NCBI GenBank assembly: GCA_001799195.1
Contig: MGSU01000191.1
Coordinates: forward strand, 1 to 36,980
DNA length: 36,980 bases
Direction: 5' to 3'
From: Deltaproteobacteria bacterium RIFOXYA12_FULL_61_11
GTDB lineage: Bacteria; Bdellovibrionota_F; JAHFAK01; YA12-FULL-61-11
Part shown: positions 15,607 to 24,069 of the stretch, piece by piece
Numbering within the stretch: position 1 is the first letter of the stretch
Layout: each line of letters starts with the position of its first letter
Position numbers and translations under genes: made by a program
The notes under the pieces: model-generated
Database searches by the model: none
What the model was told of the DNA's origin: nothing
The model's input: only the letters and a program-made list of their open reading frames with translations

Positions 15607-17829
15607 TCATTCCCGCCAGTGATACCCCTTCTGGAAAACGGCGTGCGAGCGTCCATCGAGGCGCAGGGTGGTGCGGCCCCCGCTACGCTCCAGAGTGAGC
15701 ACGTGATCCCGCCAGGGGAGATCGGAGAGCCGCCACTCGGACACGGAGGGACAGAGGGATTCGATCGAGAAACCGCCGTCGAGATCCGGTCGGAAACCGA
15801 CCACGTACTTGATCAAGAGGTCCACGATCCAACTGTGGAGATAGTCGTCCACGCCGCGGTAGAGACAAGCGGTACCGGTGAGCGGGTTGTAGTGCTCAAA
15901 GCAGTTCGGCCGACGCGGGTCGCCATCGTAACACATCATGGTCAGGAAGCGTTCTAGGAGATGCTCGAGCCGAGGGGTCAACCGGGGATCGAGGGTCATG
16001 GCGACGTGGGCAAGGGCCTCACAAAGGTGGCTGTTGGTCATTGGCCAGACCCTTCCGTTCCATGGGCAGTAGCGCCGTTTCCCCTTCCAATAGCCCTCGG
16101 CCGAGAAGTAGGGATCGTCAATCGAGAGGGTCGGCACCGGCCAGGGAGTCCAGAATTTCCGAGGATCGAACAGGTTGCTCTCGAGGCCGGCCACGTGCTC
16201 GCTCCCCACGAGGTCCGTGAAGTAAGGGTAGAAATTGGTTGCGGCCATAACCGTGGTCGGGCAGAGGTCTGCGCCGAGATCGTGAAAACTGCCGGTGCGG
16301 GCCACCCACATGCGCTCGCGGATGGCCTGACGGGTCAAATCGGCTTTTCCCGCGAAGGTGGTGGCCACGTCGTTCTGGCCGAGCAGACGAGCGATGACGG
16401 CGATCGCCGAGGCCAATTTATAGTGGTAGACCGAGGCATCCACACCCTTCATCGACAAGGTGTCCTGCCAGTCTTCGCGGTCCGCGTCCGGGGCTATCGC
16501 GATGTAGCGGGGGGAGAATTCCTGACCGGTCTCGAAGTGATTGAGGACGTCGCACAGTCCGCTGCCGACACTGTCCCTCACCCGCTCGCAGTAACCGTGG
16601 TAGGCGATCAATGAAGGCAAGGCCTTGGCGAGGAAGGCTTGATCGGGCGCTCGTTCGTGGAGGCAGAGCACGGTTTCGCCCCAATCAGCAAGGTAGAAGT
16701 CGCTGTGGCGCAAGGTGTCCTGGTAGATGCGGCCGGGGTAGGAACCGTCCTCGCGCTGCTGTTCGAGGAAATTCGACACCATCCCTCGGGCCAGCTCGGG
16801 GTCGCGATGCCAGCGGAGATCGCGCACAATGGCTTGGGTGCTGTAGGAAATCGGGGCATGGAAGAAGCCGATGCCCTCGGCCACGGCCGGGTAGCGGTGA
16901 TTGCCCACGCCTCCCGGATTAAGCAACAGCTTGAGACAATAGATCCGGTAGCGGAAGTGGTGTTCGAAATAGGGGTTATTGCAGGAGAAGCGCGGGAAGT
17001 TGGCGAAGAATTCCTGCCAATTCCGGGTGGTGGTCTCGGCCGCTTCCGAGGCATGGCTCAGGGCTTTGGGAGTCGCGGTCGGCAAGGTCTTGGCGAAGCG
17101 GTTGGCCGAGAAGTCGGCGCCGAAACGTAGGGTCCGGCTGGTGCCAGGGAGAAGTTCGAGTTGCACGGTATTGAGGTAGTAGACGCTCCCGTCGACCGAG
17201 GTCAGATCCAGGGTCTCTGGACTCTCGCAGGTTGGTGAACAGCCGGTCTCGAGAAAGGGGCTGGTGTGCCACCAAGGTTGGGAGAGACCCAATCGACTGT
17301 GCCGGACAAGACTCCTAGTGGGATACTCGCAGAACACGGTGAAACGCAAACGGCGGCGGTTGTCCAGGCGCCCAGGTACTTCGCGCTCCAGGGTTAGTCC
17401 ATACTCGTTACGCCACATGGTGCAGGACTCCTTCCCGAGGTCCTGCTTCCCCCATTGGGCCAGGATCAGGGAACGCGGTCGGTCGCCTCGATTGACCAGG
17501 GTCAGTTCCGACCAGGCGGTGTCCTCGGAATCGACGAAGCGATCTTCGAGGAGGTGGAGCGCTTCTCCGGGGAGGTGGTAGCGCGCGCGGAGACGATGGG
17601 GATGCCAGTGTCGCGAGTACTGTCGTAGGCTCAACGGAGAGCAGGGCGAGCCGGCATCGAACACGTCGATGCAAAACACCTGTGAGAGGTGGTGAATGTC
17701 GTACGTGAGGAGATCCCAGAAACCGAGGTGGTGAAGATGGACGGGATGAGGGGGAGCGAAGAGGAGTTGGTGCCCCCCCCCGAGCTGATGTTTGTCGGTT
17801 CTTCCGAGGAGTCGCAGCGAATTGTCCAT
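15607..17829 (-). CDS. alpha/alpha-toroid glycoside hydrolase (MGH1/GH63/trehalase-like)
   Basis: A 740-residue protein without signal peptide. The N-terminal 270 residues are strand-rich, like the beta-sandwich that precedes such catalytic domains. The rest is an alpha/alpha six-barrel: GIGFFHAPISYSTQAIVRDL, QREDGSYPG, LADWGETVLCL, NFYPYFTDLVG and especially WNGRVWPMTNSHLCEAL. The last matches the W-x-G-x-V-W-P signature of glucosidase/trehalase/mannosylglycerate-hydrolase-like clans. HYNPLTG occurs near the end as expected. The substrate is probably an alpha-linked glucosyl or mannosyl compound, but is undetermined. The gene starts 15 bases after the metalloprotease stop and is likely in its operon. 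Confidence 0.85.
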   Translation of the reverse strand: MDNSLRLLGRTDKHQLGGGHQLLFAPPHPVHLHHLGFWDLLTYDIHHLSQVFCIDVFDAGSPCSPLSLRQYSRHWHPHRLRARYHLPGEALHLLEDRFVDSEDTAWSELTLVNRGDRPRSLILAQWGKQDLGKESCTMWRNEYGLTLEREVPGRLDNRRRLRFTVFCEYPTRSLVRHSRLGLSQPWWHTSPFLETGCSPTCESPETLDLTSVDGSVYYLNTVQLELLPGTSRTLRFGADFSANRFAKTLPTATPKALSHASEAAETTTRNWQEFFANFPRFSCNNPYFEHHFRYRIYCLKLLLNPGGVGNHRYPAVAEGIGFFHAPISYSTQAIVRDLRWHRDPELARGMVSNFLEQQREDGSYPGRIYQDTLRHSDFYLADWGETVLCLHERAPDQAFLAKALPSLIAYHGYCERVRDSVGSGLCDVLNHFETGQEFSPRYIAIAPDADREDWQDTLSMKGVDASVYHYKLASAIAVIARLLGQNDVATTFAGKADLTRQAIRERMWVARTGSFHDLGADLCPTTVMAATNFYPYFTDLVGSEHVAGLESNLFDPRKFWTPWPVPTLSIDDPYFSAEGYWKGKRRYCPWNGRVWPMTNSHLCEALAHVAMTLDPRLTPRLEHLLERFLTMMCYDGDPRRPNCFEHYNPLTGTACLYRGVDDYLHSWIVDLLIKYVVGFRPDLDGGFSIESLCPSVSEWRLSDLPWRDHVLTLERSGGRTTLRLDGRSHAVFQKGYHWRE

Positions 17830-17844
17830 GGTCGTTGTCGGGGA

Positions 17845-19356
17845 TCAGTGGTCTTTGAGGACTATATAGGAAAGTTTGGACTCTTTACCAGCACGCAGTT
17901 GCATGGTGGCGCTTTCACCGGCGGGCACGGTCACACGATAGGTCCTTGCGCCGAGCGACGAGAGGGTTCCTCGCGTAGCGGTGGTGAGGGCAAGCCGACG
18001 TACCGGTTCGAGTTCGACCCCCTTGCCTCCGCTCCCCAGGGTGTGGTGCCCAGGTCGGGGCACGCCGGTGAGCAATCCGCTGACCGGATCGGTGAGGGGT
18101 TCGGCGAATTGGAACCGGGGATTGTAGCTCTCGCTGGAGCCATAATAGGTCATCGCGGTGAAGAAATCGGCGATCAGGTCCGCGAGATCGGTCTTGGTCC
18201 CGGAAATCGCCGAGAAGGTTTCCGCTAGGTGACGGTAACCGACTTTGCGGCTGGCCGCGAGGGAGGAGAAGAATTCTTTGGCCGGAGCGTTGGTCAAGGA
18301 GTGGTCGCTCTCGAAGCGGCCACCTCCCAGCCGATCGAAGAGGTAGCGGATGAACAGGTAGTTACCGGCCCGGGCGACCAGGGCCTCTTCTAGATCCTCG
18401 TCGCTCTCGTATTGCAGGGAAGCCCCATCGAAACCCTCGAGGTAGTAGCGGACCAAGCCGGGCAGGTTGCAGCCATACCCGAGCACGTCCTCGGCGAAGT
18501 GGCTGAGTCCCTCGTTGATGCCGCGCTCTTCGTAGGGGATATCCAACTTGAGGCGATAGGTTCCATCCTCGTTGGTCATGTATTTGGACGAGAAGAAGAG
18601 GAGATGTTGCAACTCGTGGGCGAGGTTCTCGAGCAGATCGGCCTCGCTGCGTTCAAGCGTGAGATAAAGGATTTCCTGGAGGTTGGGGTGATGGTCGGGA
18701 TTGTCCGCGTTCTCGGGCAGGAGATCGATGTGATTGAAGAAACCGCCCAGGTTGCGGTTGTGGAAGCTGGTGAAGAGAACTGCGATTTTCTCGTCGCCGT
18801 TGATGTCCGAGGGGGTTCCGAACAGGGCGGTTGCCCGCGGGTAGATGACTTCGTCGAAGACCTTGGCCACCGCTCGGATTTTACGTTCCGCTGATTCGTC
18901 GAGCAGGGTGGTTTCCACCAAGAAAGCGGCATGATCCAGTACCGTGAGGGCCGTTGCTTCTATCTCGCGCTGATGGTCTTTTTCCGGAACGTGGAGACGG
19001 TAGGTCGCTCCTTCGTCGTAGCCGTGAGCCTGAGGATCGTCGAGTACATATTCGATAGTGCCTTTCCCGGCCGAGGAACGGCGGCGAGGCGCAGTACCCA
19101 GGTTGATTTTCGAGGAGGCCGAGCTCGCCTCTTCCTTGGGCAGGAAGGAAAATTCGAGCGAGAAGTCAAAGGGTTTCTTGTCAGTGGTGGGATTGTACAC
19201 GAGTAAGGTGTACGGCCGGGCTTGGTCGGCGGCGGGGAAGGTGAAGGTGCCGATGCCGCCGCGGGTCTCCAGCTTCAGGGCAGCCTGGCGCTGATCACCG
19301 AGTTGGCGGTTGCAAGCGCCAACCAGGACCAGGAGGATGAGGCAGAGGTGTCGCAT
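17845..19356 (-). CDS. M30-like zinc metalloprotease lipoprotein
   Basis: A 503-residue predicted lipoprotein; the signal ends LVLVGAC. The ATG at 19356 is chosen because GAGG lies just upstream and the lipobox fits; a long in-frame upstream extension looks non-coding. The catalytic core is NLAHELQHLLFF, an HExxH zinc motif (residues 247-251), with NEGLSHFAED placing the third ligand at about Glu282. This arrangement and spacing fit gluzincins near peptidase family M30 (hyicolysin-like). SLTNAPAKEFF and a C-terminal beta region (ATMQLRAGKESKLSYIVLK) follow. It is probably anchored facing the periplasm or cell surface. It lies upstream of the glycosidase gene. Confidence 0.85.
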   Translation of the reverse strand: MRHLCLILLVLVGACNRQLGDQRQAALKLETRGGIGTFTFPAADQARPYTLLVYNPTTDKKPFDFSLEFSFLPKEEASSASSKINLGTAPRRRSSAGKGTIEYVLDDPQAHGYDEGATYRLHVPEKDHQREIEATALTVLDHAAFLVETTLLDESAERKIRAVAKVFDEVIYPRATALFGTPSDINGDEKIAVLFTSFHNRNLGGFFNHIDLLPENADNPDHHPNLQEILYLTLERSEADLLENLAHELQHLLFFSSKYMTNEDGTYRLKLDIPYEERGINEGLSHFAEDVLGYGCNLPGLVRYYLEGFDGASLQYESDEDLEEALVARAGNYLFIRYLFDRLGGGRFESDHSLTNAPAKEFFSSLAASRKVGYRHLAETFSAISGTKTDLADLIADFFTAMTYYGSSESYNPRFQFAEPLTDPVSGLLTGVPRPGHHTLGSGGKGVELEPVRRLALTTATRGTLSSLGARTYRVTVPAGESATMQLRAGKESKLSYIVLKDH

Positions 19357-19457
19357 GTAGCCTCGAATCATCATTCCAAGGGTGGGTGTCTGCATACTTG
19401 GGGCCATTCTAACGAATTGAGCAACAATGCTGTTTGGCCATAGGAGGTGGGGAGTAC

Positions 19458-20303
19458 TCAACTCAGCACGGTAAGGCTGAGACGACCATAAGGGGTTGAG
19501 AAGTGAAGGTGGAGTCGTATCGCAGCTCCTTGCACGGGGGGAAAATGGAGCCCGAACGAGGGTACGCTCATCTCGGTTTCGAGCCCCATCGCGCTCATGC
19601 GAGTCGCCAGCGCACCACAGAGTACATTGGTGAGCTCGGCGAGGTTGTCCTGAACTAGGGGGTTTGTTTCGGACAAAGCAGGATCCTCGAGGAAGTTGCG
19701 AGCAGCGTTGAGGGCAAAGGTTCTCGTGGTGCCGAGCCTCAGAACGAAGCTCAGGGCGCCGGTGAAAGAAATACAGGCCCCGAGTTCCAGGAGGTCCTCC
19801 TGTGGTCCCAGCACCCACCGCTCTTTGCGGGTGTAGATCCTCGTCACGCGGATGACATAGCGTTCGACCAGATCGAAGAGGGCCATCCAGATCGTACGGT
19901 TGGGAAGATCTGCGGGTAATTGTTGCCGTTGACGCTCCTCGAGACGTTTACCTGCCGTGAATTGTTCGAGCTCGTTCTCGAGGCTTTCCTTGGATAAGAC
20001 GTCAATACTGACCAGCGCTTGTCCAATGAAGAGGTGTTCGCGACGTTGGTGCTCAAGGAGCTCCTCGACCTGGGACTCGGTGAGGAGACCGAGGTCGACC
20101 GCGAGCTCCCCGAAGCGTTTGCCGCTCGATTTCTGATACGTGAGAATACGATTGACATCGGTGAGTTGGAGCAACCCTTGTTTCATGGCATATTCGCCGA
20201 CCGAGAGGTTGAAGCTGCGCTGGAGTTGAATGGCTTTCTGGAGTTCCTCGGGGGTGACGATGCCTCGATCGACCAGGTATTGACCAAAAAAATCTGGTTT
20301 CAA
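19458..20303 (-). CDS. MshEN-like repeat protein with CheX-type C-terminus
   Basis: A 281-residue cytoplasmic protein starting at a TTG (an in-frame stop lies close upstream, and no ATG fits). Residues 6-115 comprise four tandem repeats of exactly 29 residues. Each has a 23-residue motif of the form xGxxLxxxGxLtxxxLxxxLxxQ followed by a 6-residue linker; units begin at residues 6, 35, 64 and 93. This motif is that of MshEN/GspE N-terminal domains, some of which bind c-di-GMP. The C-terminal half (ISFTGALSFVLRLG, AELTNVLCGAL with the ExxN pair, then SVPSF) matches CheX, the CheY-phosphatase fold. It may link a second messenger to phosphatase-like output (inference). It is divergent from the subtilase gene. 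Confidence 0.85.
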   Translation of the reverse strand: MKPDFFGQYLVDRGIVTPEELQKAIQLQRSFNLSVGEYAMKQGLLQLTDVNRILTYQKSSGKRFGELAVDLGLLTESQVEELLEHQRREHLFIGQALVSIDVLSKESLENELEQFTAGKRLEERQRQQLPADLPNRTIWMALFDLVERYVIRVTRIYTRKERWVLGPQEDLLELGACISFTGALSFVLRLGTTRTFALNAARNFLEDPALSETNPLVQDNLAELTNVLCGALATRMSAMGLETEMSVPSFGLHFPPVQGAAIRLHLHFSTPYGRLSLTVLS

Positions 20304-20304
20304 T

Positions 20305-20323
20305 GCAGGTGACCTGCTAGGTC
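20305..20323. promoter_or_regulatory. overlapping palindromes in a 39-bp divergent intergenic region
   Basis: Two perfect inverted repeats share bases: GCAGGT-G-ACCTGC (20305-20317) and GACCT-GCT-AGGTC (20311-20323). They lie between the divergent CheX-type gene (start 20303) and the subtilase gene (start 20343). They cover the leader and ribosome site area of the minus-strand gene, so they could be an operator or form alternative RNA hairpins. Function is inferred only from position. Confidence 0.35.
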
Positions 20324-20342
20324 AAAGGGGAGGGAGAACACC

Positions 20343-21530
20343 ATGCGCAGCACACTCCTCGGTCTTCTGGTTCCTACGTTCCTTCTCCTCGATGGGGGAT
20401 GCACGGGGGGAGGGTCTTCTGGAACCACCCCGAGCTTCATTCTACCAGACGACCCCGCCTTCACCAACCTGGAGCAATGGGGACTCTACAACCTCGGTCA
20501 AGACGTCGGGGTGGTGGATGGGATCATCGGCAGCGATATTCGCATCATTTACGCTTGGCCCGATGCTTGGTCCGGGAAGCCGGTGCTTGTGGCGCTGCTC
20601 GATTCCGGTTTGTTCTTCGAACATCCTGATCTCAATGGCTCGCTCTGGGAGAATCAAGACGAGCAGGCGGGCAATGGTCTCGACGATGATGGCAACGGCC
20701 TGATCGATGATCTCCATGGTTGGAACTTCTTGGAGAACAATGCGGACTTGACCGATCGGGTAGGGCACGGCACGCACGTCGCGGGTATCATCGGTGCAGG
20801 AGTGAACAATGGTATCGGTATCGCCGGGGTCGTTCCGCGGGTACGGCTCCTGCCACTCAAAGTGTTCGACCGCTATGGGAGCAGTGAGGAGCTGGGGGCT
20901 GTAACGGATGATGCCCACTACCTCCGAGCCTTGCACTACGCGATCGAGATGGGGGCCCGCGTGATCAATAACAGTTGGGGGGGGATACCGTCGAGTTCTC
21001 AGGTTGGTGCCTTCCTCGACGACCATCCCGAAACGGTTTTCGTGTTCGCCGCAGGGAACCGCAACCACGACCTCGAAGCCTTTCCTTACTACCCGGCCAG
21101 CTTCCCCTGCAAAACCTGCCTGGTGGTCGCTGCCGGCAACAATCGAGATGAACTCTGGAGCCTAAGCAATTACGGTGCCGTGAGTGTGGATATCGCCGCG
21201 CCCGGTTACGAAATCCGCAGCACCTTGTCCGGGGTGGAGGGGCGCTACTACGGTGAATTGAGCGGGACCTCGCAGGCCGCCGCCTTCGTCAGTGGAGCAG
21301 CGGCCTTGTTGTGGAGCGTCCAGCCCACGGCTACGGCCGCCGAGATCTGCGCAGCGCTGCTCGAGGGAGCTGATAGAGTACCGGGGCTGCAGGGGAAGGT
21401 GGTCGCGGGGAGATTGAACGTTACGAGTGCCTTACACAGCTTACGCGATGGTGCAGGGATCGAAGACCTCGCTTCCTCTCACTTCTTCTTCTCAGGATCG
21501 CCCTTCTTGCTCTTGAGCAGGGTGCGGTAG
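20343..21530 (+). CDS. subtilisin-like (S8) serine protease, exported
   Basis: A 395-residue S8 peptidase. The catalytic triad is visible as Asp87 in ALLDSG, His142 in GHGTHVAG and Ser310 in SGTSQAAAFVSG, with the oxyanion Asn239 in FAAGN. The N-terminal EQWGLYNLGQ and the Asp-rich DDDGNGLIDD loop are usual in bacterial exported subtilases. A hydrophobic signal ends GGC at Cys20; the lipobox is imperfect (DGGC), so lipoprotein processing is uncertain. There is a strong GGGGAGGGAG ribosome site at 20327-20336. The last 52 bases overlap the 3' end of the convergent lipoprotein gene; the C-terminal residues after the peptidase fold (DLASSHFFFSGSPF) come from that overlap. Confidence 0.93.
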   Translation: MRSTLLGLLVPTFLLLDGGCTGGGSSGTTPSFILPDDPAFTNLEQWGLYNLGQDVGVVDGIIGSDIRIIYAWPDAWSGKPVLVALLDSGLFFEHPDLNGSLWENQDEQAGNGLDDDGNGLIDDLHGWNFLENNADLTDRVGHGTHVAGIIGAGVNNGIGIAGVVPRVRLLPLKVFDRYGSSEELGAVTDDAHYLRALHYAIEMGARVINNSWGGIPSSSQVGAFLDDHPETVFVFAAGNRNHDLEAFPYYPASFPCKTCLVVAAGNNRDELWSLSNYGAVSVDIAAPGYEIRSTLSGVEGRYYGELSGTSQAAAFVSGAAALLWSVQPTATAAEICAALLEGADRVPGLQGKVVAGRLNVTSALHSLRDGAGIEDLASSHFFFSGSPFLLLSRVR

Positions 21531-22723
21531 GAGCTCTTGTAATTGACGAAGCCGGCTCCTTCTCCGCTGAGCTGGAAATTCCCGGTCATGGTCCTGCTGA
21601 TGGAGGCAATCCCTTCGCCGTCGGGAATACTGCTGAACTCGGAGGCCTTAAGTGCAACCTCCCCCGTGTCCTTGGCATAGATCACCAATCTGCCCAGGAG
21701 CATGGGCTTCTCGTTGTGCGTCTTGCGGATCTCGATGGTGATGGTGATAATGCTCTCAGGATCGGGTCCCGGTTCCCAGGTCAGTTTGAAGTCTTCGCCG
21801 TTGGTGAGGGAGAGCGTTCCTCCCTTCCCATTCTCGCTGGTCAGCTTCACCGCTGCCCTGGGGAAGGCGAAAGACTGGGCAAAGGCGGGAAGAGCAGAAC
21901 CATTTTCGAAGACCCTGACCATTTGATAGGTGCCTTCACCGTGCTTGCGCTTAACCGAGGGTAGGAGGTCCGCGGCATTGCCCGGGGTCAGGTAATAGAC
22001 CATATTCTTCTTGTTCACCTGTTCGCTGATCTGGACCTGGCTACCTTCGATCGGCACCATTTCTTTGCTCGTGGGAGGAGTCGGGTCATCGGTCGGCTCC
22101 GGATTGCTCGGATCATTGGTCGGCTCCGGATTGCTCGGGTCGTTCGAAGGATCCGGGTTACTCGGGTCGTTCGAAGGGTCCGGGTTGCTGGGATCATTGC
22201 TGGGCTCCGGATTGCCCGGATCATTCGAAGGGTCCGGGTTGCTCGGGTCATTGGTGGGCTCGCCATCGGCGAGGAGTTCGGGCTCGGTCTCTTCGTCGTC
22301 CGCCAGGGCGTAGTCGCTGATGGCGTTCGAAGGCAGGGCGGTGGTGTCGATGTGTTTGATCTCGGTGCGGACGGTTTTCTCCTCGGCCTCGTAGAACTGG
22401 ATGGTCGGTCCAACAGAATGGAAGCTGAACTTGGTGAGATCGGCTCCTGGGGAGAACATGGGGTTGGTCTCGGCCGCATCAAAGAAGGAAGCCTCAACAA
22501 AGAGCTTGGGCGAAGCCTGACCAACGATCTGATTCTCTTCGTAGCGGAAATTGCCGACGATGTTCTTGGGCGCGAAGTCGGGTTTGATGCTCCCCGCGCC
22601 GCCGGCCTTGTTGACCTGGCGGACCACCGGGTTGTCGAGCTTCTGGTCCTTCTTGAAAACCGCGCAGGCGGAAAGGAAGAGGACCAGGATCAAGCTCATG
22701 CTGGTGAACGTCTTCGTGCTCAC
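21479..22723 (-). CDS. lipoprotein with NDPSNP repeat linker
   Basis: A predicted 414-residue lipoprotein starting GTG at 22723, with GGAGG correctly spaced at 22733-22729. The signal ends LFLSAC. The N-terminal domain (about residues 25-155) and C-terminal domain (about 240-410) are separated by a hydrophilic linker of six 9-residue units of the form NDPSNP(D/E)P(S/T), encoded at 22091-22252. The C-terminal domain is strand-rich and ends in a Lys-rich tail. No known family recognised. It is the second gene of a pair with the beta-barrel protein (16-base gap), so it may be that protein's partner in the outer membrane. Confidence 0.82.
   Translation of the reverse strand: MSTKTFTSMSLILVLFLSACAVFKKDQKLDNPVVRQVNKAGGAGSIKPDFAPKNIVGNFRYEENQIVGQASPKLFVEASFFDAAETNPMFSPGADLTKFSFHSVGPTIQFYEAEEKTVRTEIKHIDTTALPSNAISDYALADDEETEPELLADGEPTNDPSNPDPSNDPGNPEPSNDPSNPDPSNDPSNPDPSNDPSNPEPTNDPSNPEPTDDPTPPTSKEMVPIEGSQVQISEQVNKKNMVYYLTPGNAADLLPSVKRKHGEGTYQMVRVFENGSALPAFAQSFAFPRAAVKLTSENGKGGTLSLTNGEDFKLTWEPGPDPESIITITIEIRKTHNEKPMLLGRLVIYAKDTGEVALKASEFSSIPDGEGIASISRTMTGNFQLSGEGAGFVNYKSSYRTLLKSKKGDPEKKK
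22091..22252 (-). repeat. 27-bp coding minisatellite, six units
   Basis: Six consecutive 27-base units encode the 9-residue Asn-Asp-Pro-Ser-Asn-Pro-(Asp/Glu)-Pro-(Ser/Thr) linker repeats. Units differ at a few positions, mostly synonymous or Asp/Glu and Ser/Thr exchanges, so the array is not newly expanded. Because 27 is a multiple of three, copy-number change would keep the reading frame. Confidence 0.95.
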
Positions 22724-22738
22724 TGCTTCCTCCACACC

Positions 22739-23848
22739 TTAGAAGGACGACGAGAGACTGAGGTACATCGTCTGCTCGTTGTAGTTCCTGCCGTCCATGT
22801 TGCTGAAGTTGAGGTGCCACAAGAACCCGGTGCTGACACTCAGGTTCGTGTGCAATTCTTGACCGAGTTCGACGCTGAACTCGTGATAGAAATCGCGGCG
22901 GAAGTACGTATCGTCGGCCTCGATGTTGTCGAAGTTGGTGACCGAGAGGGAGTAGCCGAGATCGGTCGAACCACCCTCCCAGAAACCCTTGCTGACACCG
23001 GCATCGAACGTGTTGCCCCACTTGTCGCGCTTGATGTTGTCCGAGATGCGCTTGGTCAGGGTGTAGCCCCCGCTCAAGGAGGTTCCATCCGGAAGATCGA
23101 ACGAGGCGCTCGGGCTGAAGTCGAGGACGTGATCGATGACCGAACCCGTGGCCGGTACGACCTGGGAAGCCTGGACATAGGTCGAATCGCCGGAATACCC
23201 GCCAAAACCGGGGTCGGCGAAAATGGATTGGCTTATCACCCCTCGATCACCGATGAATTCGATACTATCCTTCCCGGTCGGGGATCCCTCGCCGATCGGT
23301 TCGGCGTCGAGCTGGGTGTTGATCCAGTCCAAGGCCGTGTAGGCGACCCTCACGTCGATGGAGAGATTCTCGAGGGCCTGGATCGAGGTGCTGGTATTGA
23401 GGTTGAAGGCATTGGTATCGGTCCACGTATAGGGAACCTCATCGAACGAGTTGATACGGAAGAAACTGATCGAACCGCCGAGGCTGAGACTGATCAGGTC
23501 GGTCACGCCGAGCTTGAGACTGCCTTTGAAAGCATTCTTGAAATCCCTCTGGTCGGGGGTCGAGGGGGTCGGGTCTTCTGCCAGATATTCCTGATACGTG
23601 AAGGTCCAACTGGTCGAAACCTTGAGATCATACCCGCTACCGGTCTTGAGGGTGGTGCTCACCCCGAGACCAGGGGACGCATTGAAATTGTTTGATTTGA
23701 AGGACCGTTCAAGACCTACTCCGATCGAAGGTTTCAGGCTGATGGGGTCCTGAGCCGGTGCGGCCGGTGCGGCAGGCGCTGTGGTCTGGGCCTGGGCGAA
23801 ACCAACCCACAGAACTGCGATCACGACAAGGCCGATCCTTCCGTTCAT
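22739..23848 (-). CDS. outer-membrane beta-barrel protein candidate
   Basis: A predicted 369-residue exported protein with an N-terminal signal (MNGRIGLVVIAVLWVGFAQA, then a cleavage-compatible AQA-QT). A Pro/Ala linker and a series of alternating amphipathic strands follow, such as LKVSTSWTFTYQEYL, LSLSLGGSISFF, TSLSGGYTL and STDLGYSLSVTNF. The C-terminus is YLSLSSSF, ending in Phe as expected for BAM-inserted barrels. No channel or transporter family is recognised. The ATG at 23848 is preferred over 23920 because the likely promoter lies between them. It is first in a two-gene operon with the NDPSNP lipoprotein. Confidence 0.8.
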   Translation of the reverse strand: MNGRIGLVVIAVLWVGFAQAQTTAPAAPAAPAQDPISLKPSIGVGLERSFKSNNFNASPGLGVSTTLKTGSGYDLKVSTSWTFTYQEYLAEDPTPSTPDQRDFKNAFKGSLKLGVTDLISLSLGGSISFFRINSFDEVPYTWTDTNAFNLNTSTSIQALENLSIDVRVAYTALDWINTQLDAEPIGEGSPTGKDSIEFIGDRGVISQSIFADPGFGGYSGDSTYVQASQVVPATGSVIDHVLDFSPSASFDLPDGTSLSGGYTLTKRISDNIKRDKWGNTFDAGVSKGFWEGGSTDLGYSLSVTNFDNIEADDTYFRRDFYHEFSVELGQELHTNLSVSTGFLWHLNFSNMDGRNYNEQTMYLSLSSSF

Positions 23849-23882
23849 CGCGCGTCTCTCGGGAGAGATAGGATCAAATGCT

Positions 23883-23911
23883 TTCCTATCATTTTTTACG
23901 CGGCATGTCAA
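23883..23911 (-). promoter_or_regulatory. putative promoter of the beta-barrel/lipoprotein operon
   Basis: On the minus strand, TTGACA (23911-23906) and TAGGAA (23888-23883) are 17 bases apart, giving a leader of about 28 bases before the ATG at 23848. The surroundings are AT-rich. The -10 box is weak. Its position inside the longer in-frame extension argues against a start at 23920. Confidence 0.45.
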
Positions 23912-24069
23912 CACGGCCAAACCTCCCGAAACTCAAAGGGTATTACTGCAGAATCGGTGCCAAAAATACCCTCATGTATCTGTGATACTTATTCATGCTG
24001 TTGGGGTCGACAAGGGGCAGGTTCGGTGAGCACAGGGGCCACTGCGACCTTAGTATCCCAGGGCGAGGA

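Noticed and set aside
22091-22252. Regular 27-bp repeats, considered as a CRISPR array
   Set aside because: Units are directly adjacent with no spacers and encode a regular 9-residue protein repeat inside a lipoprotein gene; no cas gene is nearby.
22352-23695. 447-codon plus-strand frame opposite the beta-barrel operon
   Set aside because: It spans the intergenic gap and two genes with signal sequences on the minus strand, and its translation lacks any domain.
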